Notes under the pieces: generated by a model
What the model was told of the DNA's origin: nothing
What the model saw: the letters and a program-made list of their open reading frames with translations, nothing else
Database searches by the model: none
Made by a program: the position numbers and the translations under genes
In this document: piece by piece, positions 16,564-24,416 of the stretch
Numbering within the stretch: the stretch's first letter is position 1
Layout of the letters: each line of letters opens with the position of its first letter
Source: Opitutia bacterium
GTDB taxonomy: Bacteria; Verrucomicrobiota; Verrucomicrobiia; Opitutales; UBA953
Direction of reading: 5' to 3'
Length of the DNA: 64,000 nucleotides
Assembly: GCA_003569165.1 (NCBI GenBank)
Contig: BGOI01000002.1
Location: forward strand, 1 to 64,000

Positions 16564-17207
16564 AACGCCGCGGCTTCACCCTCATCGAGGTCCTCATGAG
16601 CCTCGCCATCTTCGCGCTCGCCGCCGTGAGCCTGGGCGCCGCCTATTCAAACGTCCTGCTGGGGCGCCTTGCGCTGCAGCAGGACGAGCAGCGCTTGGAT
16701 GACCTCTCCCGTTGCCGCGCCGCGCTCATGGAGACCCCCGGCTTTGATGACGTCGAAGCGGGCGGCGAGATTCATCTGCCGGGCGGGCGGACGGCGCGCT
16801 GGGAGGGCAAGATTGAGGCGACCGCGGTGAGTGACCTCTTCGCCGTGCAACTGATCGCCGAGATCGAACGAGCGGACGGCGCCGAAGCCGAAGAATTCAC
16901 CGAGACGCGCATGCTCCTGCGCCCGACGTGGTCGATCCCCTCGGACCGCCAAAAAATCCGCGACGACGCGCGCCAGCGCCTCGAGAAGGAACGAGGCTAT
17001 AAGGAAGCCGACGGCAATTCTGCCTTCATCAGCGCGCCCACGCGCGGCAAGAAACTCGTGCCCGGCCAGAGCGGCGCCAGCGGCGCTAGCGGCAAGGGCG
17101 GCAAAGGCCAGCCCGGCACGCCCACGAATGGTCAGGGCGGCAAAGGGCAAGGCAGCAAAGGCGGTCAACCTGGAGGACAGCCCGCCGCGGCGCCGGCCAA
17201 GCGATGA
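16560..17207 (+). CDS. gspI: Type II secretion minor pseudopilin GspI with Gly/Lys-rich tail
   Basis: Leader MKRRGFTLIEVLMSLAIFALAAVSLGAAY is the standard GspI N-terminus. The globular domain spans about residues 30-130. Beyond it lies an unusual tail of about 70 residues (GASGASGKGGKGQPGTPTNG and more) rich in Gly, Lys, Gln and Ser, with partial collagen-like G-x-y phasing. GspI is normally about 120-130 residues, so this one is extended. Overlaps gspH and gspJ by 4 bp. Confidence 0.8.
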   Translation: MKRRGFTLIEVLMSLAIFALAAVSLGAAYSNVLLGRLALQQDEQRLDDLSRCRAALMETPGFDDVEAGGEIHLPGGRTARWEGKIEATAVSDLFAVQLIAEIERADGAEAEEFTETRMLLRPTWSIPSDRQKIRDDARQRLEKERGYKEADGNSAFISAPTRGKKLVPGQSGASGASGKGGKGQPGTPTNGQGGKGQGSKGGQPGGQPAAAPAKR

Positions 17208-17845
17208 AAGCGACCTTCCGCCGTGGCTTCACGTTACTCGAGATGCTCGTCTCGCTCGCCTTGCTCGGCGTGCTGATGGTCACGCTCAACACCTTCCTCT
17301 TCTCCATGAGTGAGCTCTGGGGCGGAGGCCGCGACAAGCGGCTCTTCGACCAGCATGCGCGCGCGGCGTCCGCGCTCGTGCGCAATGCGTTCGAACTGGC
17401 CACCTACGGGCCAAGTTCCTCCGGCGTCGCGCTGAAGGATGTCGACGATGGCGCAGGCACGACCAAGCCGCGCCTCAGTTTCCTGCTAGCCGACGCCGGG
17501 CGCCTGGCGGACTGGCCCGAAGCGCCGCTCCCCGACGTCGACTTCAACGTCTTCGTCGAAGAGGGCCGCGGGCTCGTCTTCCAGTGGCAGTCGCGCCTCG
17601 AGCTCGAGCGGGACAAGGCGGACAAGCACGAGACCGTCATCAGCCCCTTCGTGACCGCGATCCATTACGAATACTACGACCCCGACCTCAAGGAATGGAA
17701 AGTCGAGGAGGAGCCGGTCAACGACGTCGGCGCCACCACGTGGAAGAAGCCGGCGCGCATCCACTTGCTCTTCGAACGCGGCGCGCTCAAGGCGACCAAG
17801 GTCATCAACCTCCCCATCAAGCGCTCTGGCGCCTCCACGCCATGA
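17204..17845 (+). CDS. gspJ: Type II secretion minor pseudopilin GspJ
   Basis: MKATFRRGFTLLEMLVSLALLGVLMVTLNTFLFSM is a pseudopilin leader with conserved Glu5. A 213-residue length and the central segment (FEYYDPDLKEWKVEE type, here HYEYYDPDLKEWK) match GspJ. It belongs to the I-J-K pseudopilus tip complex. Starts in the gspI stop (ATGA), ends in the gspK start (ATGA). Confidence 0.8.
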   Translation: MKATFRRGFTLLEMLVSLALLGVLMVTLNTFLFSMSELWGGGRDKRLFDQHARAASALVRNAFELATYGPSSSGVALKDVDDGAGTTKPRLSFLLADAGRLADWPEAPLPDVDFNVFVEEGRGLVFQWQSRLELERDKADKHETVISPFVTAIHYEYYDPDLKEWKVEEEPVNDVGATTWKKPARIHLLFERGALKATKVINLPIKRSGASTP

Positions 17846-19233
17846 CCGTAAAGAAGCGCCGCGGCTCCGTCATCATCGTCGTCCTCGTGCTCATCACGCT
17901 GGCCTCGTTGCTGCTGGCGCGGTTCATGGAGGACAACTCCCTCGAGCTCGCTATCGCCACGCGCGACGCGGACCGCCGACGCCTGCGGGCTGACGCGCAG
18001 TCCGAACTCGAGCTCGCGCTGGCCGTCATCGCCGAAATCCGCTCGATCGACCTCAACAAGATCCACGCCCCTTCGCAGGGTTACGACGACCCGCACACCT
18101 ACGCCGGCTTCCCGCCGCGCGATGGCCTCGAGGTGAAGTTCGACTACGAGGACGAGACCGCCAAGCTGCCGCTCAGCGTCCTGTCGAAGAACGACGTCAT
18201 CCAGCTGCTCTACTCCCTCGGCATGGAACAGCGCGACGCCGAGCGCGTCTCGGACGCCATCGTCGCGTGGCAGAGCAAGTCCTACGAATCCATCGAGGAG
18301 GAGGCCACGGATGCTGCCTACCAGCGCAGCACGCTTTCGTTCCGGCCCGCGCGCCGCCCCATCCGGAGCTTCGATGAGTTCCGTTCCATCGGCGTTGCCA
18401 AGGAGCAGTTCTACGACGAGCTCGGCCGACCGACCCCGATCTTCGAGGCCTTCAAGAGCTGCGTCAGCCTCTACACCTTCCCGCAGGCCAACATCAATAC
18501 CGCCTCGGACGCCGTGCTCCTATCGCAAGGCCTGGACGAGAAGCAGGTCGCCCTGATCCGCGAGCACCAGAGCGAGATCGGCAAGCGCATCGTCGGTACC
18601 CCGCCCTATTTCCGCGTCACCAGCGAAGTTCGCCAGCTCGTCGGCGGCGGCATCAATATGGCCAAGTTCGACGACGAGGTCATCCTCATGTGGGTGCGGG
18701 TGACCGTGAAGGAAGGCCTTTCCAAATGCCGGGTCAGCGCCCTAGTGGCCATCCGCGAGGACGTCGCCTACCCGACCGCCGCGGCCAATCCCGACACCGA
18801 CCCCAGCATCGGCCTGAACCGGACGGGGGCAACCACCACGACCGCAAGAACTACGGGAACCTCGACACCGGTTCCGCGGTCGACTACTACGACCCCCTCC
18901 CCCTATCTCACCCCGGGAATCGAAGCGCCGGCCACCCTCGGCAAATCAACCCTGAGCGGCCGTATCGCCAGCACGACGATTGCGTACCCGTTCCAGATTC
19001 TCGCCTGGGAAGAAGATAACGGAGCCCCGCCCCCGCCCAAACCCCGGGACGACTCCGACGAACCTTCAGCCCCCTCCGAACCCACCGCCCCCCGGGCACG
19101 AAGACCCTCACAAATGACCTCTCTCTCCGCCTTTTCAAGGATGCCAAGCCGCAGGAAGCCGCGATGCTTCCCGGCAACCGCTTCTTCGTTCGCCGACTCT
19201 CCGTCGAAGGCGATGACATCCCTGGCCAGGTGA
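17842..19233 (+). CDS. gspK: Type II secretion minor pseudopilin GspK, 3' end uncertain
   Basis: MTVKKRRGSVIIVVLVLITLASLLLARFME is the GspK-type N-terminus, lacking the usual Glu5-type leader but with the hydrophobic helix. Downstream: DADRRRLRADAQSELELALAVI, the helix-hairpin domain FPQANINTASDAVLL, as in GspK. After residue 330 there is a Thr/Pro-rich linker, then IAYPFQILAWEED and an acidic/Pro tail. The ORF then runs 70 bp into gspL in a shadow frame, so the true stop is probably before 19164, or hidden by an indel in the CCCCCC run near 19092. Pseudopilus tip component. Confidence 0.75.
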   Translation: MTVKKRRGSVIIVVLVLITLASLLLARFMEDNSLELAIATRDADRRRLRADAQSELELALAVIAEIRSIDLNKIHAPSQGYDDPHTYAGFPPRDGLEVKFDYEDETAKLPLSVLSKNDVIQLLYSLGMEQRDAERVSDAIVAWQSKSYESIEEEATDAAYQRSTLSFRPARRPIRSFDEFRSIGVAKEQFYDELGRPTPIFEAFKSCVSLYTFPQANINTASDAVLLSQGLDEKQVALIREHQSEIGKRIVGTPPYFRVTSEVRQLVGGGINMAKFDDEVILMWVRVTVKEGLSKCRVSALVAIREDVAYPTAAANPDTDPSIGLNRTGATTTTARTTGTSTPVPRSTTTTPSPYLTPGIEAPATLGKSTLSGRIASTTIAYPFQILAWEEDNGAPPPPKPRDDSDEPSAPSEPTAPRARRPSQMTSLSAFSRMPSRRKPRCFPATASSFADSPSKAMTSLAR

Positions 19234-20264
19234 ACCTCGCGCTCGAGGCCATCTCGCCCTTCCCGCTTGAGCAGATGCTCATCGGTTTCGTCACGTCCGC
19301 CGACGGCAAGCAGGTGCTCGCCTACGCTGCGCACCGTCGCCGCTTCACCGCGGAGGAAAGCTTTGCTTGGCCGGAAGACTGCCAAGTCGTCCCGGAATTC
19401 CTGGCCCTGTGTGGCCATCGCCCGGCGGCCGACGGCATCGTCGTGCACCGCAGCGACGAACGCCTCACCGCGCTCGCTTGGAAGGCAGGCGACGAGTTGC
19501 CCGCTGCGATCGTCGTGGCCGAGCTCGCTGACACGGACGAAGCCGCCATCGCCCGCGAGGCTGCCACCCGCGCGGACCTTGCCGCCGAGACCCCGGTCGA
19601 GAACGTCACCGGTGGCCTCGCCGGCGCGATTGTCGAAGGCGATCTCATCCTCAAGGGCGAGTTTGAGGGAATGTTCACCATCCCCAAGAAAGGCCTGGAC
19701 GACTCTGATATCCGCGACAGCGACTTCCTCGCTGAACGTCGCAAGAAGGAGCGCCTCAACCTCATGCTCTGGAACGCGGCCCGCGCAGGCGCTGCCGTCC
19801 TCGTCGTCTCACTCCTCCTCGACATTGCCGGTGGCGTCGTCGGCATGCGCCGGGCTTCGCTGGAAGTTGCCAACGAAGCCCGCCGTCCGCAAGTCGAGGA
19901 CATCGAGGCCTCGCAGGCCATCACCTCGCGCATCCTCGAGCTCGGCGTCAAACGCCTGCTGCCGATGGAGATGCTCGCGCTCGTGAACGAGAAACGTCCC
20001 GCCACCGTCGAGTTCACCAACATCCAGTGCGAGATCAAGAAGGCTAAGGATAGCACCATCGCCAAGCCGATGATGACCGTGGACGCCAAGACGCCGAACG
20101 CCGGCGACATCTCTGACTTCCTCAAGGCCGTACAGGCCATGCCGGAGGTCGAAGCTGCGACGAACAGCGAGCCGCGCGTGCGCGAGACCTCCACGACCTT
20201 CCGCATCGAGATCATCTTCAAGCAGGCCGTCCTCCTCAAGACCGCCGAAACCCCTAAACAATGA
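19164..20264 (+). CDS. GspL-like type II secretion membrane component
   Basis: Starts with MLPGNRFFVRRL, preceded by AGGAA at 7-8 bp. The N-terminal ~190 residues form a cytoplasmic actin-like part (ISPFPLEQMLIGFVTSADGKQVLAYAAHRRRF), followed by one membrane helix (AARAGAAVLVVSLLLDIAGGVVG) and a periplasmic coiled/alpha-beta domain, the plan of GspL. The frame remains open upstream to 19020 with plausible residues (KTLTNDLSLRLFKDAKPQEAA) but no start codon. GspL links GspE to GspM. Overlaps gspM by 4 bp. Confidence 0.65.
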   Translation: MLPGNRFFVRRLSVEGDDIPGQVNLALEAISPFPLEQMLIGFVTSADGKQVLAYAAHRRRFTAEESFAWPEDCQVVPEFLALCGHRPAADGIVVHRSDERLTALAWKAGDELPAAIVVAELADTDEAAIAREAATRADLAAETPVENVTGGLAGAIVEGDLILKGEFEGMFTIPKKGLDDSDIRDSDFLAERRKKERLNLMLWNAARAGAAVLVVSLLLDIAGGVVGMRRASLEVANEARRPQVEDIEASQAITSRILELGVKRLLPMEMLALVNEKRPATVEFTNIQCEIKKAKDSTIAKPMMTVDAKTPNAGDISDFLKAVQAMPEVEAATNSEPRVRETSTTFRIEIIFKQAVLLKTAETPKQ

Positions 20265-20827
20265 AACATTTCTTCTTCAGCCTGAAACCCCGAGAGCGCT
20301 TCATGGCGCTTGGCGCGCTGCTCGTGGCCGCGACCCTTTGGTCGACGGGTGCCTGGGAACGCGTCCGCGGCAGCTGGGATGACTGGCGCGCCCTCGAGGA
20401 AAACGCCCTCGTCCAGAAATCCTGGATCGCGAAGGAACGCGAGATTCGCAACGCGACTGCGTTGGCCGTGCAGGGACTCGATTCCGGGCATGGCTACGAC
20501 CAAGCCAAGCTCGTCGCCGAAGCCATCAACGCCACCAACGAAGCCGGCCTGAACGCCAACACCGAGTCGCCTAAGACGACCAAGGCGGGCAAGTTCGCGA
20601 TCCACTCGCTCCAGATGAGATGCAGCAAGGCGGACCTCGCGAGCGTGCTGCGCTTCTACGAAAGCGTGAAATCGCGCGCCCCCTACCTCGCCATCGGTAA
20701 TCTCTCCATGACGGCGGAACGCGGCACCGCGGGCACCGTCACCTTCAAGGCCACGATCACCGCACTGGAACTCCTCGGCGAATTGCCGGCCGGAGTGAAG
20801 GCGGCGGGCGCGGAGGAAGGCAAATAA
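20261..20827 (+). CDS. GspM-like type II secretion membrane component
   Basis: 188 residues: short cytoplasmic Lys/Arg start, one membrane helix (FMALGALLVAATLWSTGAW), a charged helical segment, then a ferredoxin-like periplasmic domain (KFAIHSLQMRCSKADLASVLRFYESVKSRAPYLAIGNLSM). This is the GspM/PilO plan and it is the expected partner of GspL. Last gene of the + half; repeats begin right after the stop. Confidence 0.65.
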   Translation: MKHFFFSLKPRERFMALGALLVAATLWSTGAWERVRGSWDDWRALEENALVQKSWIAKEREIRNATALAVQGLDSGHGYDQAKLVAEAINATNEAGLNANTESPKTTKAGKFAIHSLQMRCSKADLASVLRFYESVKSRAPYLAIGNLSMTAERGTAGTVTFKATITALELLGELPAGVKAAGAEEGK

Positions 20828-21492
20828 GAGGGCCCGAGGACCGGAGGGCCGGAAGGAAGAAAGGCAGTGCAAAGGTGCAACTGCGGCGGAGCCACGAGGG
20901 GGTATCCCTCGAGGGCTAGAGGGCACGAGGACCCGAGGACCGGAGGACCGGAACGGCGCACCACTAGTTGACCCGTTGATCAGTGGGCCAGTTGGCCGGC
21001 GAGACAAACTAGCTGGCCGGTTGACAAGTTGACAGGTGGGCAAGGGAGCAAATACCCCGCTCAAAGGGGAACCGGAGACCGGGATGTTTGCTGCGGGCAT
21101 TGGGTAGGGCGGGCAAGGTGAACCCGTTTCGGGTGGCAGGTGGCAGCCCCGGGTGGCGGGTGGCGGGTGCGCCGCAGGGCGGCCGGAGGTAGGGGCACGA
21201 TTTATCGTGCACTCCTCATGCGGAGGGCGCGGCGAAGCCACGCCCCTACCTTAGTTCGCCCTGCGGCGAACGGTAGGGCTGACCATCCTTGGTCGGCCGA
21301 GCGGTCGAGCAGGGATGCTCGACCCTACCTAGATACAGCGGACGGCTCGGAGAGCCGTCCCTACCATGGGAGACAGACGGATGCGATGCCATCGCATCCC
21401 TACCCGGGCGGCTGACCAAGGGTGGTCAGCCCTACCGAGATACAGAGGACAGCACGTGGTGCTGTCCCTACCTAGAGACAGCGGACGCGTCG
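20828..21492. repeat. 660-bp repeat field between the two convergent T2SS halves
   Basis: No gene is seen. First part: GAGGACCCGAGGACCGGAGGACCGG runs, the 'GTGCAAAGGTGCAACTGCGGCGGAGCC' word, 'AGTTGACCCGTTGATCAGTGGGCC' and 'GCTGGCCGGTTGACAAGTTG' words, and GGTGGCAGGTGGCAG runs. From about 21188 onward come nine or more hairpins: GGCACGAT/ATCGTGC, TTCGCC/GGCGAA, GGCTGACCA/TGGTCGGCC, GGTCGAGCA/TGCTCGACC, GGACGGCT/AGCCGTCC, GGATGCGATG/CATCGCATCC, GGCTGACCA/TGGTCAGCC, GGACAGCAC/GTGCTGTCC. Most end in CCCTACC and are spaced by AGAkACAGm. Confidence 0.8.
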
Positions 21493-21493
21493 C

Positions 21494-22726
21494 TCAGAAC
21501 CGGAAGCTGGAGCTGACTTCGAAGACGGCGGCGACGATTGCGAAGGCAATGAAGGCGACGAAGGAGAAGGCGGCGACGAGGACGGAGGCGGAAATCGTCT
21601 GCGAGACCGTGCCGAGCCAGCGGTCGAGCTCGGCGCGATAAGAGCGAGAGATATCGCGGAGGCCGGGCGCCAGGTTGCCGGTCTGTTCGGCGACGGCGAC
21701 GCGATCGAGGAGGAGGCGCGGGAAGTAGCCCGTGCGGGCGAGGGCCTTTGAAAGGCTATCGCCTTCGAGCACGCGGTCGGTCGCTTCACGGAGCTGCTGG
21801 CGGAGGGCGCGATTCGGCGCGGTCTTCTCGGCGAGGCGAAGGGCTTCGGCGGTCGTGATGCCGTTTTCGAGGAGCACCGCCAGCGTGTGACAGAAATTTA
21901 ACACGGAGACGCGCATCACGAACGAGCCCGCAAGCGGAACCCGGAGGAGGAGTGCGTCGGAGGCGATCTTGCCTTCCTCCGTCTTGCGCCAGCGGGCGAT
22001 ACCGATCACGGCAATGATACCGGCGACGACCACGATCGGGCCGACGATCACAAAGACGTCGGCGAAGGTCATGAGTAGCTTCGTGGAAAGCGGTAGCTTG
22101 CCGCCGAGGGAAGAAAGCAGCGTCTGCAGGCGGGGCAGCAGGAAGAGCACGAAGAAGATCACGACGCCGACGGCGATGACGCAGATGAAGAGCGGGTAGG
22201 CCATCGCGCTGACCAGCTTGCGCTTAAATTCCTTCTGCTCGGTAAAGTGCGAGATGAGGCGCTCAAGGACGTCGCGGATGTTGCCCGTGGCTTCGCCGGC
22301 GGCGATGAGGTTAAGTGTCTGGCCGTCGAAGACTTTCGGGTAGGTGCCCATCGCGACCGAGAGGCTCTGGCCTTCGCCGAGCCGGGACCAGATACCGGCG
22401 CAAAGGACGCGGAGGCGAGATTTCTGAAGACGGAGGGCGAGGAGGCGAAGCGCTTCGCCAGCGGACATGCCCGACCGGACGAGGTCGGCCATCGATTCAA
22501 GGAAGGGCAGGCACTCCGCTTCGGTCGGCTCGAGCTCTTTGTCGGAAGGACCGCCTTCGCGGACGGCTTCCTTAGCGCGCACGGCAGCGCCCGCTTCCTC
22601 GACCTTGACTGGCTTGAGTCCGCGGGCCTGGAGTTTACGGAGCGCCTCGCGGCGCGTCGGCGAGTCGATGGTGCCTTCAGTCACGGCGCCCCCGGCGTCG
22701 CGCGCGGTGTAGTTGAAGACGGCCAT
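21494..22726 (-). CDS. gspF: Type II secretion inner-membrane platform protein GspF
   Basis: 410 residues, normal for GspF. N-terminus FNYTARDAGGAVTEGTIDSPTRREALRKLQARGL is characteristic. Two T2SSF domains follow, each with the FL..MADLVRSGMSAGEAL and NFCHTLAVLLENGITTAEAL motifs, and three membrane helices (near residues 175, 225 and 385). It forms the platform on which GspE acts. Third gene of the minus-strand half, 6 bp after gspE; the hairpin array begins about 12 bp past its stop. Confidence 0.92.
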   Translation of the reverse strand: MAVFNYTARDAGGAVTEGTIDSPTRREALRKLQARGLKPVKVEEAGAAVRAKEAVREGGPSDKELEPTEAECLPFLESMADLVRSGMSAGEALRLLALRLQKSRLRVLCAGIWSRLGEGQSLSVAMGTYPKVFDGQTLNLIAAGEATGNIRDVLERLISHFTEQKEFKRKLVSAMAYPLFICVIAVGVVIFFVLFLLPRLQTLLSSLGGKLPLSTKLLMTFADVFVIVGPIVVVAGIIAVIGIARWRKTEEGKIASDALLLRVPLAGSFVMRVSVLNFCHTLAVLLENGITTAEALRLAEKTAPNRALRQQLREATDRVLEGDSLSKALARTGYFPRLLLDRVAVAEQTGNLAPGLRDISRSYRAELDRWLGTVSQTISASVLVAAFSFVAFIAFAIVAAVFEVSSSFRF

Positions 22727-22732
22727 CGCGGC

Positions 22733-24415
22733 TTATTCGTTCGAGCTCAGGTTACGGACGAGCTCGTCGATGGTCGTGAGACCAGCGGCGACCTTGATCC
22801 AGCCGGCCTTGGCGAGAGGACGCATCCCCTGCTCGATCGCCTTGTCGGTCAACTCGCGGTTGGAGACGCGGCTCACGATGAGGTCGTGCAAAGGCTTCGG
22901 GTGGAAGATTTCGAAGACGCCGACGCGGCCGCGGTAACCCGTGTTGCGGCACTTGCGGCAGCCGACAGCTTCCTTGAGGGACGTCACGTCCTTCAGGAAG
23001 GATTCGTCCATGCCGAGCGCTTCGAGGGCGGGCAGGATTTTCTTGCGGTCGACCGGGACGGTCTTGGCGCAATCCACACAGAGGCGACGGACCAGGCGCT
23101 GGGCGATGACGAGCTCAACGGCGGAGCCAACGAGGAAGGGCTCGACGCCCATGTCGACGAGACGCGTGATCGCGCCAGGTGCGTCGTTCGTGTGAAGGGT
23201 CGAGAAGACCAAGTGGCCCGTGAGCGAGGCGCGGATCGAGATTTCGGCCGTCTCCAAGTCACGGATTTCGCCGACCATGATGACGTCCGGGTCTTGGCGC
23301 AGCGTGCTGCGAAGGGCGCCGGCGAAGGTGAGGCCGATTTCGGAGCGCGTCTGCACCTGGTTGGCGCCGGGCACTTCGTACTCAATCGGATCTTCGATCG
23401 TCACGATACGGATGTCGGGTGAATTGATCGCCTGGAGGAAAGCGTTGAGCGTGGTCGACTTGCCGGAGCCCGTCGGACCCGTGACCAAGATGATGCCGTG
23501 CGGGTAGTCGAGGACCTTGCGGACCGCGGCCTGCTCGTCGGCGTTCATGCCGATGCGGTCCATGTTGTAGGCCTCCTTGCGTTGGTTGAGGAGACGCAGC
23601 GAGACCGATTCGGCGTAGATCGTCGGAATCGTCGAGACGCGGATATCGAGGACGTTCTTGCCGTCGCGGAAGTTGATGCGGCCGTCCTGCGGGAGGCGGC
23701 GCTCCGAGATGTTGAGGCGCGCCATGATCTTCAGGCGCGAGATGATGGCGTCCTGGAAGCGGGCGAGATTATCCGGGAGCGGGATCGCGATCAGGATGCC
23801 GTCGACGCGGTAACGGATGCGGAGATTATTTTCCTGCGGCTCGAAGTGGACGTCGGTCGCGCCTTCGGCGACGGCCTGCGAGAGGACTTCGGTGACGAAG
23901 CGCACGACCGCGGCGTCCTGGTCGGCTTCGACATCATTATTGGCTTCGGCGGCCGGGAGGTCATCGCCTTCGTCTTCGAGGCTGCCGGAACCCACGCCGT
24001 AGTTTTCGTTGATGAGGGCGCTGACGCGTTCGGGTGGGGCGAGGTACCACTTCGGGCGACGGGCGGCGAAGGTCGCGATCCAGTCGCACGTATCCGTGTC
24101 GGGCGGAAGGGCCGTGACGAGGCGGAGGCGGCCTTCTTCGCCACCGGGGAGGAGCGTCGGGACGACCTGGGCTTCGGAAGCGATGCGCGCGGGCAGGATT
24201 TTCATGCCTTCCGGATCGATCGCCGGCTCGTCGAGGACTTCGAGGCCCGTGAGGCGGGAGAGTTCGGCAAGGAGCGCGGCCTCGTCGAGGTTGAGCGCCT
24301 GAGCGAGGAACTTGAAGCGACCTTCGCGCGGCGTCTCCGCGAACGAAGCGCGGACTTCGTCGGTCAGGCGCTCGGCCAGGGCCGAGGGCAGTCCGTGCCG
24401 GTCGACGGTCAGCAT
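22733..24415 (-). CDS. gspE: Type II secretion ATPase GspE
   Basis: Cytoplasmic hexameric ATPase powering pseudopilus assembly. N1E-like region to residue ~140; catalytic domain with Walker A GPTGSGKSTTLNAF (about residue 313), Asp box, Walker B-like GEIRDLETAEISIRASLTGH, and a tetracysteine zinc motif (CVDC … CRKC) near the C-terminal third. Length 560 fits GspE/PilB. Lies between gspD (one bp apart) and gspF. Confidence 0.93.
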   Translation of the reverse strand: MLTVDRHGLPSALAERLTDEVRASFAETPREGRFKFLAQALNLDEAALLAELSRLTGLEVLDEPAIDPEGMKILPARIASEAQVVPTLLPGGEEGRLRLVTALPPDTDTCDWIATFAARRPKWYLAPPERVSALINENYGVGSGSLEDEGDDLPAAEANNDVEADQDAAVVRFVTEVLSQAVAEGATDVHFEPQENNLRIRYRVDGILIAIPLPDNLARFQDAIISRLKIMARLNISERRLPQDGRINFRDGKNVLDIRVSTIPTIYAESVSLRLLNQRKEAYNMDRIGMNADEQAAVRKVLDYPHGIILVTGPTGSGKSTTLNAFLQAINSPDIRIVTIEDPIEYEVPGANQVQTRSEIGLTFAGALRSTLRQDPDVIMVGEIRDLETAEISIRASLTGHLVFSTLHTNDAPGAITRLVDMGVEPFLVGSAVELVIAQRLVRRLCVDCAKTVPVDRKKILPALEALGMDESFLKDVTSLKEAVGCRKCRNTGYRGRVGVFEIFHPKPLHDLIVSRVSNRELTDKAIEQGMRPLAKAGWIKVAAGLTTIDELVRNLSSNE

Positions 24416-24416
24416 G

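Noticed and set aside
18690-19019. 109-aa ORF overlapping gspK
   Set aside because: Shadow of gspK, though a short stretch looks protein-like; no independent signal.
19322-21241. 639-aa ORF antisense to gspL/gspM and repeats
   Set aside because: Shadow frame running through known coding sequence and repeats.
21188-21492. CRISPR-like array
   Set aside because: Repeated units are variable stems with constant flanks, not identical repeats with unique spacers, and no cas genes are present.
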